From an uncultured Flavobacteriaceae bacterium (lineage in GTDB: Bacteria > Bacteroidota > Bacteroidia > Flavobacteriales > Flavobacteriaceae): 64,000 nucleotides of DNA. Position 1 is the stretch's first letter. Every line of letters starts with the position of its first letter. A program made the translations under genes and the position numbers. Below, one piece after another: positions 9,543 to 18,526 of this stretch. The DNA lies in assembly GCA_947502635.1 (NCBI GenBank), contig CANNAN010000005.1, forward strand, positions 124,001-188,000. Direction: 5' to 3'. Under the pieces are notes generated by a model. The model did not search any database. It was not told the DNA's origin and saw only the letters and a program-made list of their open reading frames with translations.

Positions 9543-10610
9543 ATGACTGCTTTATTAACAATTATAGTTTTAGTATTTATTTTAGTGGCAATTTGGCAAA
9601 TGGTGAAGATCTTTGATCTTGCACAAGCCAAAAATGAAAATACTCAAGTTGCTACAGATAAAGATAACACAATGAATGCATATTTAATGATGGGCTTTTT
9701 AGCTTTCATTTATATCATTACTATTGTATGCTTTGTAAAATGGGGAGATCTACCTTTGATGTCTAATTCTGCTTCAGCACATGGTCCAACCATTGATAAT
9801 TTGATGATTATCTCAATGGTAATCATTTTTATAACACAAACCATAACACAGTTCTTACTACATTACTTTGCTTATAAATATAAAGGTGAAAAAGGAAGAA
9901 AAGCGTTATTCTTTGCAGATAATAATAAATTAGAAGCTATTTGGACAATTATTCCAGTTATAGTTCTAGCAGGATTAATTATTTACGGATTAAGCACTTG
10001 GATTAACATTATGGGTGTAGACGAGAGTGATGATCCTATAGTAGTTGAATTATATGCACAACAGTTTAACTGGAAAGCCAGATACGGGGGTGCAGATAAT
10101 ACTTTGGGGAAAGCCAATGTGCGTTTAATTGATATAGACCGTGCAAATATCTTAGGTATAGATGAAGCAGATCCAAATGCACAAGATGATGTAATTACTA
10201 CAGAATTGCACTTGCCAGTTGGTAAACCAGTATTATTCAAGATGCGTTCACAAGATGTATTGCACTCGGCTTATATGCCACATTTTAGAGCACAGATGAA
10301 CTGTGTTCCAGGAATGATTACGCAATTTGGTTTCACGCCTACAGTGACTACTGTCGATATGCGAGAAACACCTCAAATGCAAGCAAAGGTTAAAAGAATT
10401 AATGATATTAGAGTAGAGAATAGTAAACCGCTATTAGCTAAAGGAGAAGAAGCCTTAGAGCGTTACGAATTTGATTACTTATTATTATGTAATAAGATTT
10501 GCGGTAAGTCTCATTACAATATGCAAATGAAGATTGTTGTAGAAACTCAAGAAGAATATGATGCTTGGATTAAAGAGCAGAAAGCATTCAAAAACTCTCT
10601 AATTAACTAA
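9543..10610 (+). CDS. coxB: Cytochrome c oxidase subunit II
   Basis: 355 residues. Hydrophobic helices lie near 2-24, 46-67, 85-105 and 140-165. The C-terminal cupredoxin domain retains CuA ligands: the His of DVLHSAYMPHF and the cluster CNKICGKSHYNM, which supplies two Cys, a His and a Met. No haem c domain is fused to it. Electrons reach CuA from the ACIII cytochromes encoded just upstream, matching the ACIII-aa3 supercomplex known from Flavobacterium. The two extra N-terminal helices are usual for Bacteroidota CoxB. Confidence 0.95.
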   Translation: MTALLTIIVLVFILVAIWQMVKIFDLAQAKNENTQVATDKDNTMNAYLMMGFLAFIYIITIVCFVKWGDLPLMSNSASAHGPTIDNLMIISMVIIFITQTITQFLLHYFAYKYKGEKGRKALFFADNNKLEAIWTIIPVIVLAGLIIYGLSTWINIMGVDESDDPIVVELYAQQFNWKARYGGADNTLGKANVRLIDIDRANILGIDEADPNAQDDVITTELHLPVGKPVLFKMRSQDVLHSAYMPHFRAQMNCVPGMITQFGFTPTVTTVDMRETPQMQAKVKRINDIRVENSKPLLAKGEEALERYEFDYLLLCNKICGKSHYNMQMKIVVETQEEYDAWIKEQKAFKNSLIN

Positions 10611-10638
10611 TTTAAAAAGATAAAAACGATATAAGATT

Positions 10639-12432
10639 ATGTCAGCACACGCAGATACTCACGAACACGACGACGACCACGGACATCATCATAAAGAAAC
10701 GTTTGTAACTAAATATATATTTAGTCAAGACCATAAAATGATTGCTAAACAGTACTTGGTCACAGGTACTATTATGGGTGTTATAGGGGTATTAATGTCT
10801 ATGATGTTCCGTATGCAAATCGCATGGCCAGAAGAACCTAATGTGCTGTTTGAAGCATTATTAGGGAAATGGGCACCAGATGGTGTTATGGACGCAGATA
10901 TCTATTTAGCATTAGTAACAATACATGGTACCATCATGGTATTCTTTGTGTTAACAGCTGGTTTAAGTGGTACGTTTAGTAACTTATTAATTCCATTACA
11001 AATAGGTGCACGTGATATGGCATCAGGTTTTTTAAATATGGTATCCTATTGGTTATTCTTCTTATCAAGTATAATCATGGTTATATCTTTATTTGTTGAA
11101 GCAGGACCAGCAGCAGCAGGGTGGACTATTTATCCTCCATTAAGTGCCTTACCAATGGCTCAAGGCGGTTCTGGAATGGGAATGACCTTGTGGTTAGTAT
11201 CTATGGCTATATTCATTGCATCCTCATTATTAGGATCTCTTAACTATATTGTTACGGTAATTAATTTACGTACCAAAGGGATGTCTATGACTAGACTTCC
11301 ATTAACAATTTGGGCATTCTTTGTTACTGCCGTTATTGGTGTTATATCTTTCCCTGTATTATTATCTGCAGCCTTATTATTAATAATGGATAGAAGTTTT
11401 GGAACATCATTCTTCTTATCAGATATATTTATTCAAGGTGAGGTATTACATTATCAAGGCGGGTCTCCTGTTTTATTTGAGCACCTATTTTGGTTCTTAG
11501 GACATCCAGAAGTATATATAGTAATATTACCAGCTATGGGGCTGGTATCCGAAATTATGGCATCCAATTCACGTAAACCAATTTTTGGATACCGTGCTAT
11601 GATTGCTTCGATATTGGCAATTGCATTCTTATCTACAATTGTATGGGGTCACCATATGTTTATCTCAGGAATGAATCCATTTTTAGGATCTGTATTTACA
11701 TTCACGACACTATTAATTGCAATACCATCTGCAGTAAAAGCATTTAACTGGATAACCACACTCTGGAAGGGTAATTTACAGATGAACCCTGCTATGTTAT
11801 TCTCAATTGGTTTCGTTTCAACATTTATAACTGGAGGTTTAACAGGAATTATTCTAGGAGATAGTGCTTTAGATATTAACGTACATGATACATATTTTGT
11901 TGTAGCTCACTTCCACTTAGTAATGGGCATATCTGCATTGTATGGTATGTTTGCAGGGATTTACCATTGGTATCCTAAAATGTATGGTAAAATGCTAAAT
12001 AAAAACCTAGGTTATATTCACTTTTGGATTACTGCAGTTTGTGCTTATGGTGTATTTTTCCCAATGCACTTTATAGGTATGGCAGGGTTACCACGTCGTT
12101 ATTATACAAATAGTAACTTCCCATTATTTGACGATTTAGCTAATGTAAACGTTATTATTACCATATTTGCTTTAATTGGTGGTGTGGTCCAAATCGTTTA
12201 CTTATATAATTTCTTTAGTAGTATTTTCTTTGGAAAAAAAGCTGTACAAAACCCATGGAAATCTACAACATTAGAATGGACAGCACCTGTAGAACATATA
12301 CACGGAAACTGGCCAGGTGAAATTCCTCATGTACATCGTTGGGCTTATGATTATAGCAAGCCAGGACATGACGTCGATTTTGTTCCTCAAAATATTCCTC
12401 TAAAAGAAGGGGAAGAAGAATTACAGCACTAA
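10639..12432 (+). CDS. coxA: Cytochrome c oxidase subunit I (A1-type haem-copper oxidase)
   Basis: 597 residues. The catalytic core is clear: GHPEVY (His289, Glu291, Tyr293: CuB ligand, D-channel Glu and cross-linked Tyr), WGHHMF for the other CuB histidines, and HDTYFVVAHFHLVMG for the haem a3 and haem a ligands. This identifies an A1-type proton-pumping oxidase. The N-terminus has seven histidines in its first 18 residues mixed with Asp and Glu, echoing the His-rich insert of ActF. Subunits III and IV are not adjacent and lie at 46.5-48.6 kb. A strong hairpin terminator follows. Confidence 0.96.
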   Translation: MSAHADTHEHDDDHGHHHKETFVTKYIFSQDHKMIAKQYLVTGTIMGVIGVLMSMMFRMQIAWPEEPNVLFEALLGKWAPDGVMDADIYLALVTIHGTIMVFFVLTAGLSGTFSNLLIPLQIGARDMASGFLNMVSYWLFFLSSIIMVISLFVEAGPAAAGWTIYPPLSALPMAQGGSGMGMTLWLVSMAIFIASSLLGSLNYIVTVINLRTKGMSMTRLPLTIWAFFVTAVIGVISFPVLLSAALLLIMDRSFGTSFFLSDIFIQGEVLHYQGGSPVLFEHLFWFLGHPEVYIVILPAMGLVSEIMASNSRKPIFGYRAMIASILAIAFLSTIVWGHHMFISGMNPFLGSVFTFTTLLIAIPSAVKAFNWITTLWKGNLQMNPAMLFSIGFVSTFITGGLTGIILGDSALDINVHDTYFVVAHFHLVMGISALYGMFAGIYHWYPKMYGKMLNKNLGYIHFWITAVCAYGVFFPMHFIGMAGLPRRYYTNSNFPLFDDLANVNVIITIFALIGGVVQIVYLYNFFSSIFFGKKAVQNPWKSTTLEWTAPVEHIHGNWPGEIPHVHRWAYDYSKPGHDVDFVPQNIPLKEGEEELQH

Positions 12433-12460
12433 TAAACTAAATAAACATAGTTTTAACATA

Positions 12461-12505
12461 AAAAGCCAAAGCCTTTCTGAACTAGAAAGGCTTTGGCTTT
12501 TAGTA
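12461..12505 (+). terminator. Rho-independent terminator of the act-cox operon
   Basis: Perfect 18-bp inverted repeat, 12461-12478 with 12484-12501, around a 5-base loop. The core is AAAGCCTTTC/GAAAGGCTTT and the right arm ends in a T run. The same core recurs in the terminators at 20461 and 25518. Confidence 0.9.
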
Positions 12506-12787
12506 GTTTAAGCACTTTTCTCTCTATTTTAAGTAAGTTTTTCACTACAACAAAACCCTGTAAATTTAAGTTTGAGTCCCAAAAGCAATTTAAAAAAGCT
12601 TTATATCTCGCTTAAATACTGGTTTCATCGACGAAAGGTAAAATAATTTAAAAAAACTCGATTAAGTACATAAAAATCCGTTAAATTGCACATCGAATGA
12701 ATTTGTTGAAAACTTTATGTCAAAATTTTGGTAAAAGTTAACATGTTTTATCATAGGCTATTATGATATGAATCTAAATGTTCGATT
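12506..12787 (+). other. Intergenic region before the type B adhesin
   Basis: No gene is visible. A TAAGTTTG box at 12567-12574 fits the promoter consensus but lies over 200 bases from the start codon. Closer to the ATG there is a small inverted repeat, TATCATA at 12749-12755 and TATGATA at 12762-12768. It could be an operator or chance in AT-rich DNA. The actual promoter could not be assigned. Confidence 0.4.
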
Positions 12788-15700
12788 ATGAAAACAAAGT
12801 TACTATTTAGAAATGCATTTAAGAATGTATTCTATATTTTACTGATATTATGTACTTCATTGTCAGTTTCTGCACAATGTCCTACGATAGCAGACCCTAC
12901 TCCACCAATTATTTGTGATGCGTCTGGATTTACTTTTAATGATTTAAATGCGTATGCAACATATGGTGTCGATGGTATTGTATGGTATGATGTACCAACA
13001 GGAGGGATTTCTTTTAACCCAAGTGAACTAGTTACAGAGGGAACCTATTATTCTGATAATAATCTTGGTACATGTGGATCAAGAGAATCAATAGTTATAA
13101 ACTTTGCAGTAGACCCCACAGGATTGAATTTTGATCGGGTTTATTGTAGTAATGAAAATGCAACTATTCAATCTTATATAGATGACGTTTTACAAGTCAG
13201 TATTCCTCCTCTAGGTAGTGTTGAAGTATATTATAGTTTTGATTTAATTAATCAAGTAAATCCAGCTACTATATTCCCCAATGGTCAATCAAATTTATCT
13301 ATTGTATTTGTAGACGATGCTAATGGTGGTTGTAAAAGTCAATTTGAAACTACTAGAGTAGGTGTGTTTGCAGCACCCCAAGACCCGACACCTGCAAACC
13401 CGCAAGGGTTCTGTGCAGATACAAACCCTACAATTGCAGATTTGAACACAGGGACTCTAGCTACTAATTATAGGTGGTATGATAGCGTTGATGGCTCAGG
13501 GGATCCTGTAGGATTATCATTATTGTCATCAACACCATTAGTAAATGGAGATTATTATATTCAAATAGATGATGGATCCTGTAAAAGTAATGCAGTACGG
13601 GTTGATGTAACTATCGATCTTCCAGTAGATGCAGGATCATCTGGAACTATGCAATTTTGTGAAGATAATATACTTGCTACAGATTTCGATTTGTTTGATG
13701 AATTGGGAGGTTTTCCACAAACAACAGGCAATTGGTCTGGACCTTTAACGACAACCAATGGTCACTTGGGAACGGTAAATATCTCAACTTTAATTGCTGG
13801 AACGCATGTGTTTACCTATACAATTCCAACTGCAGGAATTTGCCCGCCAGGAATTTCAACCGTAGCGATTACAATTTATGAACCGTTATCTTCAGGAAAT
13901 CCATCAATAGCAAATCCAGCATCATTTTGTGAGGCAGGCCTACCGTCAAATTTTGACTTGACAACTTTATTAGAGAATCACGATCCTAATGGTCAATGGA
14001 CGCAAGGAACTTTAAGTACAGATCCTGCAGTTATATCTCCGATTGATTTAACCACTGGTGCTTTTACACCAGGAACTTATAATTTCACATATACACAGAA
14101 CCTTCTAACACCTTGTACCGAAGAATCTACAACAGTTCAAGTTGTCGTATTAGCAGACCCTAATGCAGGAACAGCTGTTAATGCCATATTTTGTGAAAAT
14201 GAGTTAGTAGCAAATTCTCCTTATAACTTATTCAATGCTTTAGACGGATCTCAAGATAATAATAGTGGAACTTGGACAGATGTAACAAATTCTCCTGTAA
14301 CAAACCCATTAGATATTACTGGTCTTAATGTAGCAGGGAGCCCTTATACATTTAATTACACAATCGATAATGGCACTTGCTCTGATACAGAACCAATAAC
14401 CATAACTGTTCAGCCAGCTCCAGAGTCTGGAGCACCAGTAGTAATTTTTCCAGAGTTTTGTGAAGGATTAGCACCAGCTAGCTATGATTTATTCGATTTA
14501 TTAACTGGCGAAGATCAAACAGGAACATGGTATGTTGGCACCGATAATTTAGGAGCAACAACAGCTAACCCAGTAGACCTTTCTGGTTTAACAGCTGGAA
14601 CTTATAATTTTACTTTCGACGTAGATGCAATAGCTACTTGTGATGATGCTTTAGTAACAGTTCAAGTCATAATAAACCCATTGCCCAATACAGGAACACC
14701 AGCACCAGCAATATTTTGTGAAAATGAATTAGCTGCGAACTCTCCCTTAAATTTATTTGATCAACTTACAGGCGAAGCTGGAGGAGGAATCTGGACAGAT
14801 GATGATACTTCAGGCGCATTAAATATCAGTAATGTGGATTTAACTGCTTTATCAATAGGGTCTTATAATTACACATACAGTATAACTGATGTAAATGGCT
14901 GTATGAATAGTTCAACAGTAACTATTATTGTTAATGATGCTCCAGAATCTGGAACACCAGTAACACCTTTTCCTGAGTTTTGTGAAGGAACGTCACCAGC
15001 TAGCTATGATTTATTCGATTTATTAACTGGTGAAGATCAAACAGGAACATGGTATGTTGGTACCAATAATTTAGGAGCAACAACAGCTAATCCAGTAGAC
15101 CTTTCTGGTTTAACAGCTGGAACTTATAATTTTACTTTCGATGTAGATGCAATAGGTACTTGTGATGATGCTTTAGTAACAGTTCAAATCATAATAAATC
15201 CATTACCCAATACAGGAACACCTGCACCAGCAATATTTTGTGAAAATGAATTAGCTGCGAACTCTCCTTTAGATTTATTTGATCAGCTTACAGGAGAAGC
15301 TGGAGGGGGAATTTGGACAGATGATAACACTTCAGGTGCATTGAATGTAAGTACTGTAGATTTAACTGTTTTAACGGTTGGATCTTATAATTACACATAT
15401 AGCATAACTGATGCTAATGGTTGTATGAATAGTTCAACAGTAGCAGTTATTATTAATGATGCACCAGAATCAGGAACACCAGTAACACCCTTTCCTGAGT
15501 TTTGCGTTGTAGATATTACAACAGCTCAAATAGTAAACTTATTTGATTTACTAACAGGAGAAGATCCAACAGGAACGTGGAGTGATGATGATGCTTCAGG
15601 AGCATTATCAGTAAACGAGGTCACTATAGATGGTCTTGCAGTTGGAACCTATAATTTTACTTATGATGTGACCAATATTGGAACTTGTGATGATGTTGAT

Positions 15701-17524
15701 GTAACGGTAACTATTATAATAAATGATACACTAGCACCAACAGTAGTAACAACTCAAGAGTTTTGTAATACTGCTACCGTTGCAGATCTGGTAGCCACAG
15801 GAACAACGATACAATGGTATGATGATGCAACAGGAGGCTCAGCTTTAGCAGGAACAACGGCTTTAGTTGATGGGGAAACCTATTATGCAACTCAAACAGA
15901 TGCTACGACAGGCTGCGAGTCTTCAGGGAGAACAGAAGTGATCGCTACCATTTATCAATCACCAAACTCAGGAGGATTGGCAGCAACTCCGATTAGAGAT
16001 TGTAATAATACGACCATAGATTTAAATATAGGTTTAGATGGGACTCAAGATATTATTGGAACTTGGTATGAAGGGACAGACAATACAGGAATAGTAGTAG
16101 CGACTCCTACAGCATACAATATCGCTGGCTTCACCACTGGAACTTATCAATTTACGTATCATGTAGTAGCTTCTTCACCATGTGTGGATACAAGTACAAC
16201 TATAATTGTTACTGTAGATGAGCCTTTAAGTGCAGGAACTTCAAATGGCGACCTTACATTCTGTAGTTCAGAAGGAGTATTCGATTTAGATTCTAACTTA
16301 ACAGGAGCAAGTCCTGGAGGGGCATGGACCTTTAATTCAGTATCAATTTCGGATCAATTTGATCCAGCAACAGGTGAGTCAGGAACATATACGTACACGA
16401 CCTCTAATACTTGTGGTAGTTCAAGTACAAGTTTTGATATTTCTGTCACACCAGTGCCAAATGCTGGGACAGATAATGATTTTTCAATATGTGCTATTCA
16501 TGTAGATGCAACAAATACCATGTTAGATCTATTAACCGTATTAGGAGGAACGCCCGATGGCACAGGAACATTTACGACATCAGATATATCTGGTTTCTCT
16601 GGGAATATACTTGATTTATCAACACTAACATTAAATACAACCTATACTTTTACATATACTGTCACGGCTTTAGCACCATGTACAACAGATGATGTATCTC
16701 AAATAACAGTAACAGTTAATGATAGCGCGGCACCAGTTGTAAATAATGCAATCCTAGAATTTTGTTTAGTTGATAACCCAACAGTAGCAAATTTAGATGC
16801 TGCTTTAGCAATAACAGGAACAATTATTTGGTATGAAGATGCTGCTTTAACAACAGCACTTAATGCTAATGATACATTGGTAGATGGAGAAGATTATTTT
16901 GCAACCCAAACAAATGGTTCTGGTTGCGAGTCTTCAATAAGTGTTCAAATTAATGTAACCGTTAATGATACGGAAACACCAACACTATTGAATCCTAGTG
17001 CTGAGTATTGTATTAATGACGGTCCAACAATTCATGATTTGTCATTAAATATTACGGAATATAATGCATCGACAAATAATGTAGTCTGGTATGATGCTGA
17101 AACAAATGGTTCAGTCATTCCAGAGAGTTCAATTTTAAGTAATGCCATTACCTATTATGCCGTTTTAGTAGATGCTACTACGGGCTGCGAAAGTAGTGTA
17201 CGTTTAGCAATTACTACAGATTTAACGTCTTGTGGTAAATTGATACTTCCAGACGGATTCTCTCCAAATGGCGATGGTACTAATGATACGTATGATTTTG
17301 ATAATTTACATATACTATATCCAGACTTTGTCATAGAGATATTTAACCGCTACGGAAACATTGTTTACAAGGGGAATTCTAGTACCCCAAGATTTAATGG
17401 TACATCTAACCAATCCAGAACTATTGGAAGTGGAGATTTACCAGTAGGAGTCTATTTTTATATTTTCTATTTCAATGATGGAGAAAATAAACCAGAACAA
17501 GGACGCTTATACTTAAGCAGATAA
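12788..17524 (+). CDS. Giant T9SS type B surface adhesin with Ig-like repeats
   Basis: 1578 residues. A signal peptide ending SVSAQ precedes a long series of Cys-containing Ig-like modules, many with GTW, LFDLLTGEDQTGTW and GTYNFTFDV motifs, plus modules containing WYDDATGG or similar and ending with CESS (the PKD/Ig-like style common in Bacteroidota adhesins). The last ~90 residues start LPDGFSPNGDGTNDTYDF and contain IFNRYGNIVYKG. This is the gliding-motility-associated C-terminal domain (CHU_C, type B T9SS signal). It is the predicted cargo of the PorP/SprF-like protein encoded 28 bases downstream. Two consecutive 522-base units (14417-14938 and 14939-15460) are nearly identical. Ligand unknown. 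Confidence 0.9.
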   Translation: MKTKLLFRNAFKNVFYILLILCTSLSVSAQCPTIADPTPPIICDASGFTFNDLNAYATYGVDGIVWYDVPTGGISFNPSELVTEGTYYSDNNLGTCGSRESIVINFAVDPTGLNFDRVYCSNENATIQSYIDDVLQVSIPPLGSVEVYYSFDLINQVNPATIFPNGQSNLSIVFVDDANGGCKSQFETTRVGVFAAPQDPTPANPQGFCADTNPTIADLNTGTLATNYRWYDSVDGSGDPVGLSLLSSTPLVNGDYYIQIDDGSCKSNAVRVDVTIDLPVDAGSSGTMQFCEDNILATDFDLFDELGGFPQTTGNWSGPLTTTNGHLGTVNISTLIAGTHVFTYTIPTAGICPPGISTVAITIYEPLSSGNPSIANPASFCEAGLPSNFDLTTLLENHDPNGQWTQGTLSTDPAVISPIDLTTGAFTPGTYNFTYTQNLLTPCTEESTTVQVVVLADPNAGTAVNAIFCENELVANSPYNLFNALDGSQDNNSGTWTDVTNSPVTNPLDITGLNVAGSPYTFNYTIDNGTCSDTEPITITVQPAPESGAPVVIFPEFCEGLAPASYDLFDLLTGEDQTGTWYVGTDNLGATTANPVDLSGLTAGTYNFTFDVDAIATCDDALVTVQVIINPLPNTGTPAPAIFCENELAANSPLNLFDQLTGEAGGGIWTDDDTSGALNISNVDLTALSIGSYNYTYSITDVNGCMNSSTVTIIVNDAPESGTPVTPFPEFCEGTSPASYDLFDLLTGEDQTGTWYVGTNNLGATTANPVDLSGLTAGTYNFTFDVDAIGTCDDALVTVQIIINPLPNTGTPAPAIFCENELAANSPLDLFDQLTGEAGGGIWTDDNTSGALNVSTVDLTVLTVGSYNYTYSITDANGCMNSSTVAVIINDAPESGTPVTPFPEFCVVDITTAQIVNLFDLLTGEDPTGTWSDDDASGALSVNEVTIDGLAVGTYNFTYDVTNIGTCDDVDVTVTIIINDTLAPTVVTTQEFCNTATVADLVATGTTIQWYDDATGGSALAGTTALVDGETYYATQTDATTGCESSGRTEVIATIYQSPNSGGLAATPIRDCNNTTIDLNIGLDGTQDIIGTWYEGTDNTGIVVATPTAYNIAGFTTGTYQFTYHVVASSPCVDTSTTIIVTVDEPLSAGTSNGDLTFCSSEGVFDLDSNLTGASPGGAWTFNSVSISDQFDPATGESGTYTYTTSNTCGSSSTSFDISVTPVPNAGTDNDFSICAIHVDATNTMLDLLTVLGGTPDGTGTFTTSDISGFSGNILDLSTLTLNTTYTFTYTVTALAPCTTDDVSQITVTVNDSAAPVVNNAILEFCLVDNPTVANLDAALAITGTIIWYEDAALTTALNANDTLVDGEDYFATQTNGSGCESSISVQINVTVNDTETPTLLNPSAEYCINDGPTIHDLSLNITEYNASTNNVVWYDAETNGSVIPESSILSNAITYYAVLVDATTGCESSVRLAITTDLTSCGKLILPDGFSPNGDGTNDTYDFDNLHILYPDFVIEIFNRYGNIVYKGNSSTPRFNGTSNQSRTIGSGDLPVGVYFYIFYFNDGENKPEQGRLYLSR
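14417..15460 (+). repeat. Two tandem 522-base coding repeats
   Basis: GCTCCAGAGTCTGG at 14417, GCTCCAGAATCTGG at 14939 and GCACCAGAATCAGG at 15461 mark an exact 522-base (174-residue) period. The two complete units differ by scattered, largely synonymous changes. Each holds two Ig-like modules (LFDLLTGEDQ type and LFDQLTGEAG type). A third unit begins at 15461 and diverges. Confidence 0.88.
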
Positions 17525-17552
17525 TTTATAGATAAAGCAAAATTTAAGAACA

Positions 17553-18509
17553 ATGAAAAATTTAAATATATATCATAAAATAGCTGCTTTGTTAAGTTTG
17601 ACGCTTTTGTCATTTCAAAGTTTTGCACAACAAGATCCTCAATTTACACAGTATATGTATAATATGAGTGTTATTAATCCAGCTTATGCAACAGCAGATG
17701 AAGCAATTCTAAATTTAGGAGGCTTGTATAGAACACAATGGGTTGGTGTTGAAGGGGCTCCAAAAACAGGAACTTTTTTCGCGCATACGCCTATTAATGA
17801 GAAAATAGAAATGGGTATTTCGTTTACAAATGATAATATTGGAGACGTAGTAAGTGAAAATAATATTTATGCAGATTTCGCTTATATACTACCAGTAGGG
17901 TTTGAAGCAAAATTATCCCTTGGTATTAAAGCAGGATTTACATTATTTGATGTTAATTTTGATGGTTTTAATTTACAATCTGGTAACGTAACAACAGATG
18001 TGGCGTTTAACGAAAACGTCAATAAAACATTTCCTAATCTGGGTATTGGAGCATTTTATTTTACAGAAAACTATTATATTGGTTTGTCTGCTCCAAATCT
18101 ATTAACAACAAAACATATAGAAACAGAAAATGGTATAAAATCTACGGGTGTCCAGGATATTCACTATTTTTTAACTGGAGGTTATGTTTTTGATATTAAT
18201 AGAGACTTAAAATTTAAACCCGCCTTTATGGCAAAATCAGTCAGAGGCGCCCCTTTGGCTTTGGATATAACAGCTAATGTCTTATTTAATGACAGATTAG
18301 AAGCAGGGTTGGGATATCGTTTAGATGATGCTATAAGTGGATTAGTGAGTTTTAGAATAACACCAGAATTAAAAATAGGATATGCTTACGATTTTACCAC
18401 TACAACTTTAGGGGATTTCAATTCAGGCTCTCATGAAATATTTATTTTATTTGACATTGATCTATTCGGGCTTAAAGGAGGATACGATCGTTCACCTAGA
18501 TTCTTCTAA
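17553..18509 (+). CDS. PorP/SprF-family type IX secretion outer-membrane protein
   Basis: 318 residues. A signal peptide ending SFAQ leads into the family hallmark QDPQFTQYMYNMSVINPAYA, followed by alternating beta segments of an outer-membrane barrel and a conserved end (EIFILFDIDLF). PorP/SprF-like proteins are partners for type B C-terminal-domain cargo: SprF is needed for SprB export in Flavobacterium johnsoniae. The gene directly follows a type B adhesin, so it most likely serves that protein. The next gene (OmpA/PorE-like) follows after 17 bases in the usual trio arrangement. Confidence 0.92.
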   Translation: MKNLNIYHKIAALLSLTLLSFQSFAQQDPQFTQYMYNMSVINPAYATADEAILNLGGLYRTQWVGVEGAPKTGTFFAHTPINEKIEMGISFTNDNIGDVVSENNIYADFAYILPVGFEAKLSLGIKAGFTLFDVNFDGFNLQSGNVTTDVAFNENVNKTFPNLGIGAFYFTENYYIGLSAPNLLTTKHIETENGIKSTGVQDIHYFLTGGYVFDINRDLKFKPAFMAKSVRGAPLALDITANVLFNDRLEAGLGYRLDDAISGLVSFRITPELKIGYAYDFTTTTLGDFNSGSHEIFILFDIDLFGLKGGYDRSPRFF

Positions 18510-18526
18510 CCTTAAAGACTATAAAA

